Shown: piece after piece, positions 34,304 through 44,160 of the stretch
Layout: the number at the start of each line of letters is the position of its first letter
Numbering within the stretch: the first letter of the stretch is position 1
Notes under the pieces: model-generated
Database searches by the model: none
Told to the model about the DNA's origin: nothing
What the model saw: the letters and a program-made list of their open reading frames with translations, nothing else
Position numbers and translations under genes: made by a program
Origin: Caldilineaceae bacterium
GTDB lineage: Bacteria > Chloroflexota > Anaerolineae > Caldilineales > Caldilineaceae
NCBI GenBank assembly: GCA_022824025.1
Contig: JAJEBF010000041.1
Location: forward strand, 1-64,000
Direction: 5' to 3'
Length of the DNA: 64,000 bases

Positions 34304-36880
34304 TTACTGGTTCTGGCCGGCAGATGCGCGCCGGCTGAACCTTTGGCGCAGCCAGGTTTTCAGCAGGACGGGCCGAAGCCGGCGCCAGTTGTCGATCAGC
34401 TCCACTCGCACTTCGTCAGCGAGATGTTCTGGGCGGGGGGCGTAGCGGAACTGGACGTAGATTTCGATTATGCGGCGGATGAACGGGGTTCCCTGGGGGA
34501 GGCCTTCAGCGAGCAGGGCCTCTCTTTCATAGGGTGTCAGCGCCTGTTCCGCGGGCGCTCGTCGCGATATTTCGCTGGCGATTGGCTGCGGGCGCCGCAC
34601 ATCCGGCGCGCGCAGCGGGCCATGCGGAGCCCGCGTGCGCAGAGGCATTCTCAGCCTGGCCGTCCAGTTCAACAGCCGTTCGTAGTAGATTTGGGGCTCC
34701 TGCATAAAGGCCCTGGGGCCCTGATACATGCGCCGGCGCATGAGCCAGGCGCCCGCAATCAGAGTCAAAATGAGGACGATAACGCTGGTTGCGACGATGG
34801 GAGAGCGGGTCGGGAGGCCGCCGATGCCGGTGACCGGCCCGGCGATGTCCTGGGGAAATTCTTCCTCGAAATCCAGGGCGTCATCGAACAGAAAATCCTG
34901 GTCTTCTGGCAAGATTTCATCCATCCCCGGTACCAGGCCGCTGTCCTGGAGTTCCGCGCCGGAAGGGCGGTCGAGAATACTCTCGCCGGCGGTGGGCTCG
35001 AACTCGATCCAGCCGTATTGGGGGAAGTAGACTTCCACCCAGGTATGCGCGTCTCTTTCCGTGACCAGATAGGTGCCGATCTCCGGGTCGTACGTTCCCT
35101 CTGCGTAGCCGCTGGCCGCGCGTGCGGGGATCCCCTGGCTGCGAAGCATGGCCGCCATGGCGGAGGCGTAGTAGTCGCAGTAGCCGCGCTGGATGTCGAA
35201 CAGGAAGTACTCGAGCGGGTCCTCATCTATGGCCGGCGCGGTGATGCCTTCATCGTAGGCGAATGCGCGCAGAAAGCTCTCCAGCGCCTTGATTTTGTCG
35301 TAGGTGGTGAGCTCATCGGCCATTATCTCTTCGGCCAGTTCCGCGACCCGCGGTGAAAAGGTGATTGGGAGTTGGAGGTACTGGTTAAGGCCCTCGTCCG
35401 GATATACGACAATGCCGGCCTCCCTCAGCTCTCGCACGGTGACAGTGGTCTGGCTGCTGATCACCTGGTAGCTGTCGCCGGCCTCCAGGGTGATTCTGGC
35501 GCGCGCCCATGTCAGCTCGCTATCAATCTGCTGCGCTGACTCCGAATCGGCAGGATCGGCATAGTTCAGCGGCTGCTGGAGCGCGGCCAAAGGAATGCTG
35601 GCCTGCACCACATCCGGCATGGCGAGGAGAACATTTCCGGTTGGCAAACGGACGGTGACGGTCTGGGTTACGGGCGAGCGTGCAGTCCAGGGCCCTGCGG
35701 GGATATCCTGGTTCGAGCGGAAATTGGTCTCCCGCTCTGCGGTGTTGATCCACTGGCGGCCGGTGAATCGGTCGAAAGCGACGGCGCGCCAGTAGCGCCC
35801 GGACGACGCCTCGACCTCCATGATCACGCGGTCGCTCACAGTTCGTTCGCCGCCCAGGGTCAGAGTGCGGCCGAACCCGGTGTGGACAGGCCGGGTCTGT
35901 CGATTCAGCCCCTGATAGAGGCGGTTCCACTCCTGCATCGCCTCCTCCCAGCGCTGGTTGACGGGCTGCAGCAGGTCATGGAAGGGGAGACTGCGCCCCA
36001 TGTTGGGCGCGATGAAGGCAAGGGCGATCACGGCCATGGTGTACATGAAGCCGGAGCGCATGAAATCAAAGTTGATATCCTCGCTGAAATAGATGCTCTG
36101 CGAGCGCCAGCGCTGACGGTGGTCGACGAGGGTTGTCCAGGCCAGGAGCAACAGGGCGACAATGCAGTAAGCCACGAGGAACCCCATCACAGAAACAGGC
36201 GCGTAATGGGTATTGACCAGGAGCGCGATGCCGGCCATGAGCACACCGCGCCAGACATGTCCGTGTCGGAAGACGGACCAGACGCCGAGGTAGGTGAGCC
36301 ACCAAACGAGGAAGCCGATTTCGAAGATGAAGACAACGTTGTCGTTGCTGGCCTGGCGGTTTATGGCGGCCTCGATCCATTCCAGCCAGCGCTCCAGCAG
36401 GAAGTAGGCTCTGGCCTGGAGTACGGGAATCCCTCTATCGATGAAGGCTTGCACGCGCTGCTCGTCTTCCACGAGAAAGGTCATCAGAAAGAAGACCCAG
36501 GCCAAGCCGGTTGCGAAGCTGTGGGATAGCATGAAAAAGCTGTCGAAACGGCTGAAAGAAATGATCGCGCCCATGGCAAGCGCGCCGAGAACAACCGCGA
36601 TCAGCATGTTCATGCTCATGGCCCCGGTCCAGCCGGCGCTGCTGAGAGAGAGAGCCAGAAGGATATAGATCATGCCGAGCAGGAGCAGGGTGATTAACCG
36701 CCCTTCGCGGAAGTAGGCGAAGACGTCCCGGACTTCCTCGTCGACAATGGGCGGGTCTACGGGATTGTCGACCGCGGTTCCATGCGCGTCGAGCGCGAAC
36801 TCTGCTATCTCGGCGTTGGCGCCGGACCGGCCGGCTTCCTGCGCCGAGGAACGAAGTGAATTCCCTCTTTGATTTCTCAT
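34304..36880 (-). CDS. TgpA-like membrane transglutaminase-domain protein
   Basis: This 858-residue integral membrane protein has several membrane helices in the first 330 residues (LITLLLLGMIYILLALSLSS and others). A periplasmic domain follows. The transglutaminase core has a catalytic Cys in RGYCDYYASAMAAML, His in RDAHTWVEVYFP and Asp/Glu in WIEFEPTAGES. After a further membrane helix (SPIVATSVIVLILTLIAGAW) comes a DUF4129-like tail with YERLLNWTARLRMP. This is the DUF3488-transglutaminase-DUF4129 plan of TgpA. It acts at the cell envelope, probably cross-linking or cleaving proteins. The 709-residue exported protein gene lies 111 nt upstream and may encode its partner. Confidence 0.9.
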   Translation of the reverse strand: MRNQRGNSLRSSAQEAGRSGANAEIAEFALDAHGTAVDNPVDPPIVDEEVRDVFAYFREGRLITLLLLGMIYILLALSLSSAGWTGAMSMNMLIAVVLGALAMGAIISFSRFDSFFMLSHSFATGLAWVFFLMTFLVEDEQRVQAFIDRGIPVLQARAYFLLERWLEWIEAAINRQASNDNVVFIFEIGFLVWWLTYLGVWSVFRHGHVWRGVLMAGIALLVNTHYAPVSVMGFLVAYCIVALLLLAWTTLVDHRQRWRSQSIYFSEDINFDFMRSGFMYTMAVIALAFIAPNMGRSLPFHDLLQPVNQRWEEAMQEWNRLYQGLNRQTRPVHTGFGRTLTLGGERTVSDRVIMEVEASSGRYWRAVAFDRFTGRQWINTAERETNFRSNQDIPAGPWTARSPVTQTVTVRLPTGNVLLAMPDVVQASIPLAALQQPLNYADPADSESAQQIDSELTWARARITLEAGDSYQVISSQTTVTVRELREAGIVVYPDEGLNQYLQLPITFSPRVAELAEEIMADELTTYDKIKALESFLRAFAYDEGITAPAIDEDPLEYFLFDIQRGYCDYYASAMAAMLRSQGIPARAASGYAEGTYDPEIGTYLVTERDAHTWVEVYFPQYGWIEFEPTAGESILDRPSGAELQDSGLVPGMDEILPEDQDFLFDDALDFEEEFPQDIAGPVTGIGGLPTRSPIVATSVIVLILTLIAGAWLMRRRMYQGPRAFMQEPQIYYERLLNWTARLRMPLRTRAPHGPLRAPDVRRPQPIASEISRRAPAEQALTPYEREALLAEGLPQGTPFIRRIIEIYVQFRYAPRPEHLADEVRVELIDNWRRLRPVLLKTWLRQRFSRRASAGQNQ

Positions 36881-36991
36881 GGTTATGTCTTGTCGTTGCC
36901 AGACCGGTGACGGCTGGCCGCATTCACGATTCGAAGCGGCAGCGCGCCAGGGGCTGACAATCCCGCAGGCAGTTCAATCACGGTGTCGAAA

Positions 36992-39121
36992 TCATAGCAG
37001 CAGCCACAGAATGCCGGCAAACAGGGAGCTGAGAACAAGCGCCAGAGCGATGGCCAGCCAGAGCCGCAGCGTGCTGATGCTCTCAATGTGGTTTGTCAGC
37101 CGCTGCGGCGGGTCTGTCAGGCTCAAGAGCCACACACGTTGCGGCGACTCATCGTCGGGCGGCTCGCCCAGAACGACCTGCACTGTGCTGTCGGAGACCA
37201 GCCGCCGCCAGCGGCCCGCTTCGAGGCGGTGTTGGGCAGCGCGCAGGGCCTGGCGGATCTCCTGGGAGGCGGCTTCGGCTCGACTGGCTGCGGCGGAGGC
37301 GGCGCTGGCATTCTCGGCCGCGACAGCCTCTCTTTCCAGCGAAGCCGCCAAGCTGTGCCAGTGGTCTGCGGCCGGTCGCAAGTCTACGTCTACCGTCTGG
37401 GTGGTCCGCTGCCACAGGAGCTGCGTTTCCTGCTGGATCTCCTGTTCCGTGGCCAAAAAGAGGCTGCGCAGAAGAGCCCAATCCGACATCTGGGGGGTAT
37501 TCTGGGCCAGAAGCCGCCGTTCTTCGGTGTCGAGCTGGTCCAGTTGGATGAGGAGTGCGCCGGCCTCATCGAGCACGGCGGCGTCGGCCGCCCCGGATTC
37601 AGACCATGAACGCAGCAGGCTGTTCAACGCGCCCTCGGCGTCGATCCGTCTCTGGAGGATGGGGCGCGCCAACGCATGGATGGACAGGTTATTCTGGTCC
37701 ACTGTAACCGTAATTTGCCAATTCGCAAAAAGCGTTCGGTACTCCGGCAGGGGGAGCGTCTCCTCGGTCAGCGCTTCCGCGCCGATGAGAGACACGGCGG
37801 CGTCCTGGTTGCCATCCTGCAACTGTTGCAGGACTTCGTGCAGGATCAGCGTTCGTCGTTCGGCTTCCAGGGTGGCGGGGTCGACGACGGAGGCAGGCAG
37901 GCGGCTGAGTTGTTCGGTCAGCAGCAGGGCCTGGGGCCAGTTTTCCTGCAGGCGGGCGGCCCGCAGTTGATGCTGCAACCCTTGGGCGACCCAACTTTGC
38001 AGTTCCACGCGGGTCGGACCCTGGGGGGTAGCCGGGAGGGCCCATTCCGCTTCCGCCACCATGAGGGCGATGTATGCGCCATCAACGGAACCGTCTGCGG
38101 CAACGGCGCGATTGCGATAAAGAGCGGCCAGCCGGTAGCGGACTGCGGCGAGGTCGGTATCGGGCAGGCGGCCCTGTTCGCCCGAATGCAGGGCCTGTGT
38201 GTAGGCGGCCAGGGACTGTTCATAGAAGCGTTCGCGGGTCGCGTTGCGAAGGGAGGGGGCCTGATAGAGTTGGGCGAAGAGGTCCCCCAGCCGTTGCAGC
38301 GATTCCAGACTGTTGTTGGCGCGAACCGTGTTCTGGGCGGCGCGAATCGTCTGTATCCACTGTGGATGGAGCGATTGGAAGAGGACGTCTGTGGTCGGGG
38401 CCCGTTCTTCGCGCAGCCATTCCAGCTGACTGGCGCGCATCTTCCAACCGCGCGGCGAGATCTGCAGCCAGCTGTCTGAGGGGGCCAGCCACTGTTCGAG
38501 GTTGGCAAAATCGATGGTCACGCGCCAGCCGGAGATGTCACTGGGCCAAGAGAGCAGCTGGGAGATGGGGTAGTGGAAGTCAAAGGTGTGGGTCGAGGCG
38601 AGGGGAAGGTCGTAGCGCAGAGTGAGGCGGCGGCGGGCGTCCGGGGCGAACTCTGCCTGAACGCTTTGCCCGACAGAGGGACCGGCGGGTTGGAGGGCGA
38701 GCGGTTGTCCGTCGAGAGTGGCTGAGATATTGCGGGGCAGAGGACGCCCGGAGGCTGCGGCGCCCGCGGGTTGAGCGACGAGCAGTGTTGTTGTGATGGC
38801 CTCGTCTTCCCCATTGTGCAGGCGGTAGGAGGCTTCGACATGCAGGGTCAGCGAGCGGCCGTCAGTGGTTGCGACGCGGACGTCGAGTGTATGGGTAAGG
38901 AGGACGAGGGAAGATTCGAGCGCTGGTTGCAGCAGCAGATGTGAAGCGTCGGGGGACTCCAACTGGCGCGTTCTTTGGGGGAGGCGGTTCCCTTCCGGGG
39001 GCGCGGCCAAAAGGTTCCCCGGTTCGGCGGTGAGGAAGATAGTACAGCAGAAGATACAGAGGAAAAGCCTGCGAAGAAAAGTTGCGATTTCAGGGCATAC
39101 TTGATATGATGTACTGCGCAT
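36992..39121 (-). CDS. large exported protein with C-terminal membrane anchor
   Basis: This 709-residue protein has the N-terminus FLRRLFLCIFCCTIFLTAEP, a signal peptide. The body is rich in Leu/Gln/Ala repeats with helical character, suggesting a TPR-like or alpha-solenoid middle. The last residues LRLWLAIALALVLSSLFAGI form a membrane anchor at the extreme C-terminus. The frame extends to 39487. The Met at 39121 with AAGGGGTGA upstream begins the signal. No named family is recognised. It lies upstream of the TgpA-like gene on the same strand. The two probably work at the membrane together, as substrate or regulator and enzyme; this is inference from order only. Confidence 0.78.
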   Translation of the reverse strand: MRSTSYQVCPEIATFLRRLFLCIFCCTIFLTAEPGNLLAAPPEGNRLPQRTRQLESPDASHLLLQPALESSLVLLTHTLDVRVATTDGRSLTLHVEASYRLHNGEDEAITTTLLVAQPAGAAASGRPLPRNISATLDGQPLALQPAGPSVGQSVQAEFAPDARRRLTLRYDLPLASTHTFDFHYPISQLLSWPSDISGWRVTIDFANLEQWLAPSDSWLQISPRGWKMRASQLEWLREERAPTTDVLFQSLHPQWIQTIRAAQNTVRANNSLESLQRLGDLFAQLYQAPSLRNATRERFYEQSLAAYTQALHSGEQGRLPDTDLAAVRYRLAALYRNRAVAADGSVDGAYIALMVAEAEWALPATPQGPTRVELQSWVAQGLQHQLRAARLQENWPQALLLTEQLSRLPASVVDPATLEAERRTLILHEVLQQLQDGNQDAAVSLIGAEALTEETLPLPEYRTLFANWQITVTVDQNNLSIHALARPILQRRIDAEGALNSLLRSWSESGAADAAVLDEAGALLIQLDQLDTEERRLLAQNTPQMSDWALLRSLFLATEQEIQQETQLLWQRTTQTVDVDLRPAADHWHSLAASLEREAVAAENASAASAAASRAEAASQEIRQALRAAQHRLEAGRWRRLVSDSTVQVVLGEPPDDESPQRVWLLSLTDPPQRLTNHIESISTLRLWLAIALALVLSSLFAGILWLLL

Positions 39122-39199
39122 AAATCGATTCACCCCTTCGTGTACGGGGTGAGAGCGGGCAACGAAATCGCAATTCTTCCGGGCGCGGCCAGAGCGCAT

Positions 39200-39502
39200 A
39201 TGGTACGTCTTTTGATGCAGTGGGACATAAAAATGGGACATGAACAGCCCTATTTTGAGTTTGTCATGCGCGAATATGCCCCTGGTCTGATGCGATTGGG
39301 AATCAATCCCGCCGAAGTCTGGTATACCATCTATGGAAATGGCCCGCAAATGCTGACAATTGGCGAAGTATCGGATCTGGAACGGCTGCAGGCGATTTTG
39401 CAGAGCGAAACCTGGCAGAATCTGCACAGGCGGCTTCTGAGGCACGTAACAAACTACAGGCAGAGGGCTGTTGCGGACAACAGCCACACTTTTCAGCTAT
39501 AG
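39200..39502 (+). CDS. small conserved protein, likely dimeric alpha/beta-barrel type
   Basis: This 100-residue protein has the motifs LLMQWDIKMGHEQPYFEFV and VWYTIYGNGPQMLTIGEV. Its length and pattern (strand, helix with acidic and aromatic residues, strand) resemble small ferredoxin-like-fold proteins found across Chloroflexota. There is no signal or membrane segment. The frame begins at 39140, but the ATG at 39200 starts the conserved part. It runs divergently from the exported protein gene and is followed by an HTH-protein gene 66 nt on. The function is not known. Confidence 0.65.
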   Translation: MVRLLMQWDIKMGHEQPYFEFVMREYAPGLMRLGINPAEVWYTIYGNGPQMLTIGEVSDLERLQAILQSETWQNLHRRLLRHVTNYRQRAVADNSHTFQL

Positions 39503-39568
39503 GGATTGGATTTGTTCGCCGCCCCCATCCGGGAGGGCATTGCCGGCGGGCAAAAATGGAGAGACTAC

Positions 39569-40051
39569 ATGGCACTCTATGTTCGCAAATTGGAGGAGGA
39601 CGAGTGGGAAGAATTGGAGCGGACAATCCAGAATATGGAGAACGACGTTTCGGTTCAACGCCTGATGATCATCCTCCTGTCTGCTCAGGGGCACAAGGTC
39701 CAGGAAATCAGTCGCGAAGTCGATCTGCATCCAATCAACGTTCGGAAGTGGATCCACCGCTACAATAAACAAGGCATCGAAGGGTTGCGCAGCGGCAAAT
39801 CGCCGGGGCGTCCTCCCGTATTTACGAAGGCGCAACGGCAGGCGATCGTGAAGATCGCTTCAGCTGAACCGGCGTCGTTGGATCTGCCGTTCAATCAGTG
39901 GTCGTTGCAACGATTGCGCAAGTACCTGATCGACGATGAAGTCGTAGACCAAATCTCCGTGGAAACCATTCGTCAGATTTTGCGTGCGCATGGCATGCAA
40001 CCCCGTGGTATGGGTAGCCAGGATCAGGAGGGGAGCGACGGAACCCGCTAG
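39569..40051 (+). CDS. HTH-domain protein, IS630-type transposase N-terminal part
   Basis: This 160-residue protein has [20 protein letters not shown] and [20 protein letters not shown], a helix-turn-helix. A second winged-helix follows ([20 protein letters not shown], then [13 protein letters not shown]). This is the DNA-binding part of IS630-type transposases. The DDE catalytic domain that should follow is not found in the 100 bases downstream. It may be a stand-alone regulator that descended from the element, or a 3'-truncated copy. GGAG is 8 nt before the ATG at 39569. No terminal inverted repeats were found. Confidence 0.75.
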   Translation: MALYVRKLEEDEWEELERTIQNMENDVSVQRLMIILLSAQGHKVQEISREVDLHPINVRKWIHRYNKQGIEGLRSGKSPGRPPVFTKAQRQAIVKIASAEPASLDLPFNQWSLQRLRKYLIDDEVVDQISVETIRQILRAHGMQPRGMGSQDQEGSDGTR

Positions 40052-40156
40052 GGAAGACGTCGCGCGTTTGGACTGCGCGGCGAAGCGGGAAGCTCTGGTT
40101 AGAAATTCCCGGTGTCGCGCACAGCGGGCCGTTAAGCTCCGGTGAATGGCTGAAGG

Positions 40157-41431
40157 TCAGTAGCCGCCCTGTACAGCGAAGCGGGTATCGATCAAGATGG
40201 CTGCGTCGCGTGCGATCGAGGCCCAATCATAGGCGCTGTGCGCAGTGGCGATCAGCACACAGTCGGCTTGCTGAACCTCTCCTTCGAGATCGGCGACCGC
40301 GGCAAGAAGAACTCCCTTTTCGTTCAAGGACGGGATATATGGGTCGTGATACCTGGCCTCTGCGCCTTGCTGCAGGAGGCGTTGCAGGATATCGACGGCC
40401 GGGGATTCGCGCGCGTCAGGGACGTCGGCTTTATAGGCCGCGCCCAGAACCAGGACGCGGCTGCCTTGCATGGTTTTGCCGGCGCTGTTGAGGGCTTCCT
40501 GGACCTTTTGCACCCAGTAGCGGGGCATCTCGGCGTTGATCTGGCCGGCCAGCTCGATGAAGCGGGCGCTGGAATCGACTGCCTTCATTTTCCAGGCAAG
40601 ATAGTGCGGGTCAACCGGGATGCAGGGTCCCCCCACGCCCGGCCCCGGCGTGAATTTGGCAAAGCCGAAGGGTTTGGTGGCGGCGGCGTCCAGCACTTCC
40701 CGGCAGTCCAGCCCCAGTTTGTCACACATCAGCAACAGCTCGTTGACCAAAGAGATATTGACAAAGCGATAGGTGTTTTCGAAGAGCTTGGCCATTTCCG
40801 CGGCGGTGGGCGAGGAGACGGGTACAAGCGAATCAAAGACCTGGCCGTAGTAGGCCTGGGCCGCGGCCAGACAGTTTTCGGTTACGCCGGCGATGATCTT
40901 GGGCGTGGACCGGATCGTCCAGTCGACGCGTCCGGGGTCAACGCGTTCGGGGGAAAAGGCGACAAAGAAGGTTTCGCCCACCTGCCAACCTTGCGGCTGG
41001 GCGGCGGCTTCGAGAAGGGGCAGGAACAGCTCGGTGGTTGTGCCGGGGTAGGAGGTGGATTCGAGGACGATGGTCAGGCCGGGATGCAGGCGCTGGGCGA
41101 TTTCGCGGCCGCTGGCGAGGAGGCTGGAAAGGTCCGGCTGCCCTGATCTGTCGAGGGGCGTGGGAAGGCAGATCGAGACGGCGTCGCACTGGGCCAGGAT
41201 AGCGTAGTCGCCGGTCGCCTGCAGGCGGGGGGCCTGGGCGGCCAGGTCGGTGTCGGCGACGTCGGCGACGTAGGAGCGTCTCTGATTGACGGCGTCGACC
41301 TTTGCGGCGTCCACGTCGATGCCGGTGACTTCATAGCCGGAGGCGGCCAGGGCGACGGCAAGAGGCAGACCCACATAGCCGAGCCCGACGACGGCGACGC
41401 GCGCGGCGCGGTTGTGGAAATGTTCGAACAC
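40157..41431 (-). CDS. UDP-glucose/UDP-N-acetylhexosamine 6-dehydrogenase
   Basis: This 424-residue nucleotide-sugar dehydrogenase has the NAD loop VVGLGYVGLPLAVALAASG, SICLPTPLD and LESTSYPGTTTELFLPLL. FSPERVDPG and KLFENTYRFVNISLVNEL follow. The catalytic Cys is in GPGVGGPCIPVDPHYL, and a C-terminal domain follows. It oxidises the C6 alcohol of a UDP-sugar to the acid in two NAD-dependent steps for surface glycans. The pattern is nearest to the WecC/WbpA/TviB type. The start is GTG at 41431. It follows the ThyX gene by 51 nt on the same strand. Confidence 0.92.
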   Translation of the reverse strand: MFEHFHNRAARVAVVGLGYVGLPLAVALAASGYEVTGIDVDAAKVDAVNQRRSYVADVADTDLAAQAPRLQATGDYAILAQCDAVSICLPTPLDRSGQPDLSSLLASGREIAQRLHPGLTIVLESTSYPGTTTELFLPLLEAAAQPQGWQVGETFFVAFSPERVDPGRVDWTIRSTPKIIAGVTENCLAAAQAYYGQVFDSLVPVSSPTAAEMAKLFENTYRFVNISLVNELLLMCDKLGLDCREVLDAAATKPFGFAKFTPGPGVGGPCIPVDPHYLAWKMKAVDSSARFIELAGQINAEMPRYWVQKVQEALNSAGKTMQGSRVLVLGAAYKADVPDARESPAVDILQRLLQQGAEARYHDPYIPSLNEKGVLLAAVADLEGEVQQADCVLIATAHSAYDWASIARDAAILIDTRFAVQGGY

Positions 41432-41482
41432 GGTCAGCGCGCTCCTGGCGGGCAGGGGGTCATGGACGGAAGCCCGGCGCGG

Positions 41483-42571
41483 CTACGTGGACGCGGGGAA
41501 CTTCTCCCGGTATACGTTCCAGTGTTCCTGGAAGACGTCGGGAGCGATGGGGTAGAGCATTTCCAGCACGAGCTGGCCGACGCGGCGAATCTCCCACTGG
41601 GCGGCTTTGTCGACCGCGCGCAGCCAGAGGAAGTGGCTCCAGGCGGCGAAGTTCATGCTGGTGACGATGCGGGTTTCGGTCGCGTTGGGCAGGAGGAAAC
41701 GGGCGTCCTCTTTGCGGATGCCCATCTGCCGCAGATCCAGATAGACCTCCTGCAGATAGTCCCAAGCCTCGCTCAATTTGGCCTGGGCCGCTTCATTGTC
41801 TTCAAACGCCGGCGGGACCACAGCGTTCCACTCGCCTTTGTCTAATGAGACGTACCGCTGCGACTCCTGACTGAAGCTGGCGAGGCGGTGGCGCACGAGC
41901 TGGTGGGTGCAGGCGCGGCTGATGCCTTCGAAGAAGAAGGTGGCTGAGCCATGATGGAGCTGGGCCTCGGCGTCGGCGTGCGCCGGCTGGGTAAAGGCGA
42001 GCAGCGTCACCCGCAGGGGGGCTTCTTCGCGCGGGCGCAGGCGCGACGCGTCTACATGGAGCGAAGGCATGGACGGCGGCGCGATGGCGGCGGGCTCCGG
42101 CGGGCGCGTGCCGTTGCCGCCGGGGATTTCGCCGGCAAATTCGGCGTAAACCTTGGGCGCGATCGATTGCAGAAACGGCAACGCCTGCAGCGCGATCCCG
42201 CGGCGGAAGAAGTCCAGCCAGACGCGGGTGTTGGCGCTGACGAGCCAGCTGCCGTCGGCTTCCTGGGTGACCTCGCAGTGGCGGTTGAGCATACGCCAGC
42301 GGAGCGGTTCTTCGCTGTTGCGGACGCGTACGGTGGCCACGATGTGCTCGATGATATCTTCGTGGCCTTCTCGGACGCGGCTGACGATAAAGCGGGGCGC
42401 GGTGCCCATGCGGTGGGTGCTGCGATAGCAGACGCGGCCGGCGTACTCGATCACGTTTTCAGGATAGGTGCTGGCACCGTTCCAGATGGTTGCCAGGTCG
42501 CTCATTTCGAGCAGGTCGGCGGGATCGAGCGCGGGATTGGCTTGGGAGTAGGCGACAAGTTCGATGTTCAT
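41483..42571 (-). CDS. thyX: FAD-dependent thymidylate synthase with large insertion
   Basis: This 362-residue enzyme makes dTMP from dUMP using methylenetetrahydrofolate, NADPH and FAD. The signature is [15 protein letters not shown], the RHRxxS-type motif with a second Ser. N-terminal [11 protein letters not shown] and GHEDIIEHI are also present. Typical ThyX has about 220-250 residues. Here roughly 110 extra residues lie between EHIVATVRV and [13 protein letters not shown], including a REEAPLR stretch near the linker. The Met at 42571 begins [12 protein letters not shown]; the frame extends a further 23 codons. It precedes the nucleotide-sugar dehydrogenase gene. Confidence 0.88.
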   Translation of the reverse strand: MNIELVAYSQANPALDPADLLEMSDLATIWNGASTYPENVIEYAGRVCYRSTHRMGTAPRFIVSRVREGHEDIIEHIVATVRVRNSEEPLRWRMLNRHCEVTQEADGSWLVSANTRVWLDFFRRGIALQALPFLQSIAPKVYAEFAGEIPGGNGTRPPEPAAIAPPSMPSLHVDASRLRPREEAPLRVTLLAFTQPAHADAEAQLHHGSATFFFEGISRACTHQLVRHRLASFSQESQRYVSLDKGEWNAVVPPAFEDNEAAQAKLSEAWDYLQEVYLDLRQMGIRKEDARFLLPNATETRIVTSMNFAAWSHFLWLRAVDKAAQWEIRRVGQLVLEMLYPIAPDVFQEHWNVYREKFPAST

Positions 42572-42783
42572 GGGATAGGTGGTTTTTACAGGGAATCTCC
42601 TTTCAGGAGAGAATTTTAGTATGACAAGCCAGGCAATCAAATCCGGTTTTCCAAGCGCCTAGCGACGTACTCTCAACGGACCGGGCACTTTAAGGCGGCG
42701 GCTCATATGCGTAGCGTTGCGGGATGGATAGCGCACAGGCTTCGAATGCAAGCGCGGCAAAATGGTCGACCGGCACAATTGTT

Positions 42784-43113
42784 TCATGCTCTCTCATGGT
42801 AAAGGTTGTCGTCAAGATGATAGAGTTTTTCCTTGAGGCAGTCCGGATCGATTCCGGGCGCATATTCGCTGCTGTGAGGAATCTCCCGAAACAGTTTCAA
42901 TTCCTGGTCCTTCTGGACAGATGCATGCTGTTGGAGCGATTCTCCAGCTGTTCCTCGCATGTCGCAGCTCTCGGAAACCACTGGAGTTGTGCGAAGAGCA
43001 TCATCATCGCTGGCCATCTCTTCCTCAGCTTTGCTCCAGGCGTTCCTGTTTTGCCCTCTCATTTTCGAGTCCCCAGTAAGATCTGTTCGTAGGCAACGAA
43101 GTATGTTCCGCAT
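42784..43113 (-). CDS. hypothetical protein (doubtful)
   Basis: This is a 109-residue open frame with a charged C-terminus (DPDCLKEKLYHLDDNLYHER). Its stop overlaps a second short frame (MREHETIVPVDHF...), which ends after about 36 residues. The overlap looks like a coupled pair with a truncated second gene, but neither is recognised. GGGAGGTG lies about 14 nt before the ATG, too far for a normal ribosome-binding site. It may be an accessory pair in decay or no gene at all. Confidence 0.3.
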   Translation of the reverse strand: MRNILRCLRTDLTGDSKMRGQNRNAWSKAEEEMASDDDALRTTPVVSESCDMRGTAGESLQQHASVQKDQELKLFREIPHSSEYAPGIDPDCLKEKLYHLDDNLYHERA

Positions 43114-43349
43114 CCAGACGCACTATACACCTCCCAGCCTGCGCCCGAACGGCAGTGGTCAAAGGGCAGGGGGTGGCGAAGCGCGTACATTCCGCGGTGC
43201 GATCAAGTTGGGGAATGACGGGGCGGGGATGCATCGCGGGGCGTGCGTACGCGGGCACGACGGGGAGGGTGCCCACAAGGGGTCCCCTACGGGTCTGTGT
43301 TCCCGCAATCGCACGATTCTGCCTTCCAGGTTATGGAGGCAGAAGGGAA

Positions 43350-44072
43350 TCAGGAGCCGCCGAGGAAGGCGCGGCGGACGTCGGGGTTGTCGAGGAGGGC
43401 CTGGGCTTCGCCCTGGTAGGCGTTCTGGCCCAGCTCGAGCACGTAGCCGCGGTGGCTGGCTTCGAGGCCCTGGCGGGCGTTCTGTTCGATCATGAGCACG
43501 GTCAGGCCGATTTCCTGGTTGAGACGACGGACGTTTTCGAAGATCATGCGGGTAATAAGAGGGGAGAGCCCGGCGCTTGGCTCGTCCATCATCACGACTT
43601 TGGGTTCCAGCATGAGGGCGCGGCCGATTTCGAGCATGCGCTGCTCGCCGCCGGACATGGTGCCGGCCATCTGGCTCCTCCGCTCGGCGAGGCGGGGGAA
43701 CAGTTCGAAGATGTACTGGATGCGGCCGCGGATGCGCGTCTGGTCGTTTTCGAGGTACATGCCCATTTCCAGGTTCTCCATGACCGTCATCTGCGGGAAG
43801 ACGCTGCGCAACTGCGGGACGATGGAGATGCCGGCGCCGAGGACATCCTGGGGGCGGGCGTTCGTGATCTCGCTGCCGTCGAAGTGGATGGCGCCCTGGC
43901 GCACGTCAACAAAACCGTAGATCGCCTTGAAGACGGTGGATTTGCCGGCGCCGTTGGGGCCGATGACACAGACAATCTCGCCGGGATGCACGACGAGGCT
44001 TACGCCTCTGAGGATGTCGAAATCCTGATAGCCGGCATAGATGTCGTCAACGGAGAGGAGAGGGGCAGACAT
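43350..44072 (-). CDS. livF: branched-chain amino acid ABC transporter ATPase, LivF type
   Basis: This 240-residue ABC ATPase has Walker A IGPNGAGKSTVFKAIYGF, signature MSGGEQRMLEIGRALML, and Walker B KVVMMDEPSAGLSPLI. The short length and the DDIYAGYQDFDILRGVSL start are of LivF type. It is the last gene of the binding protein-LivH-LivM-LivG-LivF operon. A spacer of 88 nt with CAGTGGT-type repeats separates it from LivG. With LivG it would energise uptake of branched-chain amino acids, amides or related compounds. The real ligand depends on the binding protein. Confidence 0.93.
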   Translation of the reverse strand: MSAPLLSVDDIYAGYQDFDILRGVSLVVHPGEIVCVIGPNGAGKSTVFKAIYGFVDVRQGAIHFDGSEITNARPQDVLGAGISIVPQLRSVFPQMTVMENLEMGMYLENDQTRIRGRIQYIFELFPRLAERRSQMAGTMSGGEQRMLEIGRALMLEPKVVMMDEPSAGLSPLITRMIFENVRRLNQEIGLTVLMIEQNARQGLEASHRGYVLELGQNAYQGEAQALLDNPDVRRAFLGGS

Positions 44073-44073
44073 A

Positions 44074-44109
44074 GGTCAGTGGTCAGTGGCTAGTGGTCGG
44101 TGGTCAGTA
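44074..44109. repeat. degenerate GGTCAGT heptamer repeat
   Basis: About five imperfect copies of GGTCAGT (GGTCAGT GGTCAGT GGCTAGT GGTCGGT GGTCAGT) lie between livG and livF. This is the same unit, in another phase, as the perfect array at 7152-7200. It appears to be a family of intergenic repeats in this genome. Confidence 0.85.
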
Positions 44110-44160
44110 ACTTCGGTGACGAGGGTATGGCCACAGGTGACAGTGTACCGATTACTGTGC

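Noticed and set aside
39569..40150. Complete IS630 insertion sequence
   Set aside because: No DDE catalytic domain and no terminal inverted repeats were found around the helix-turn-helix gene.
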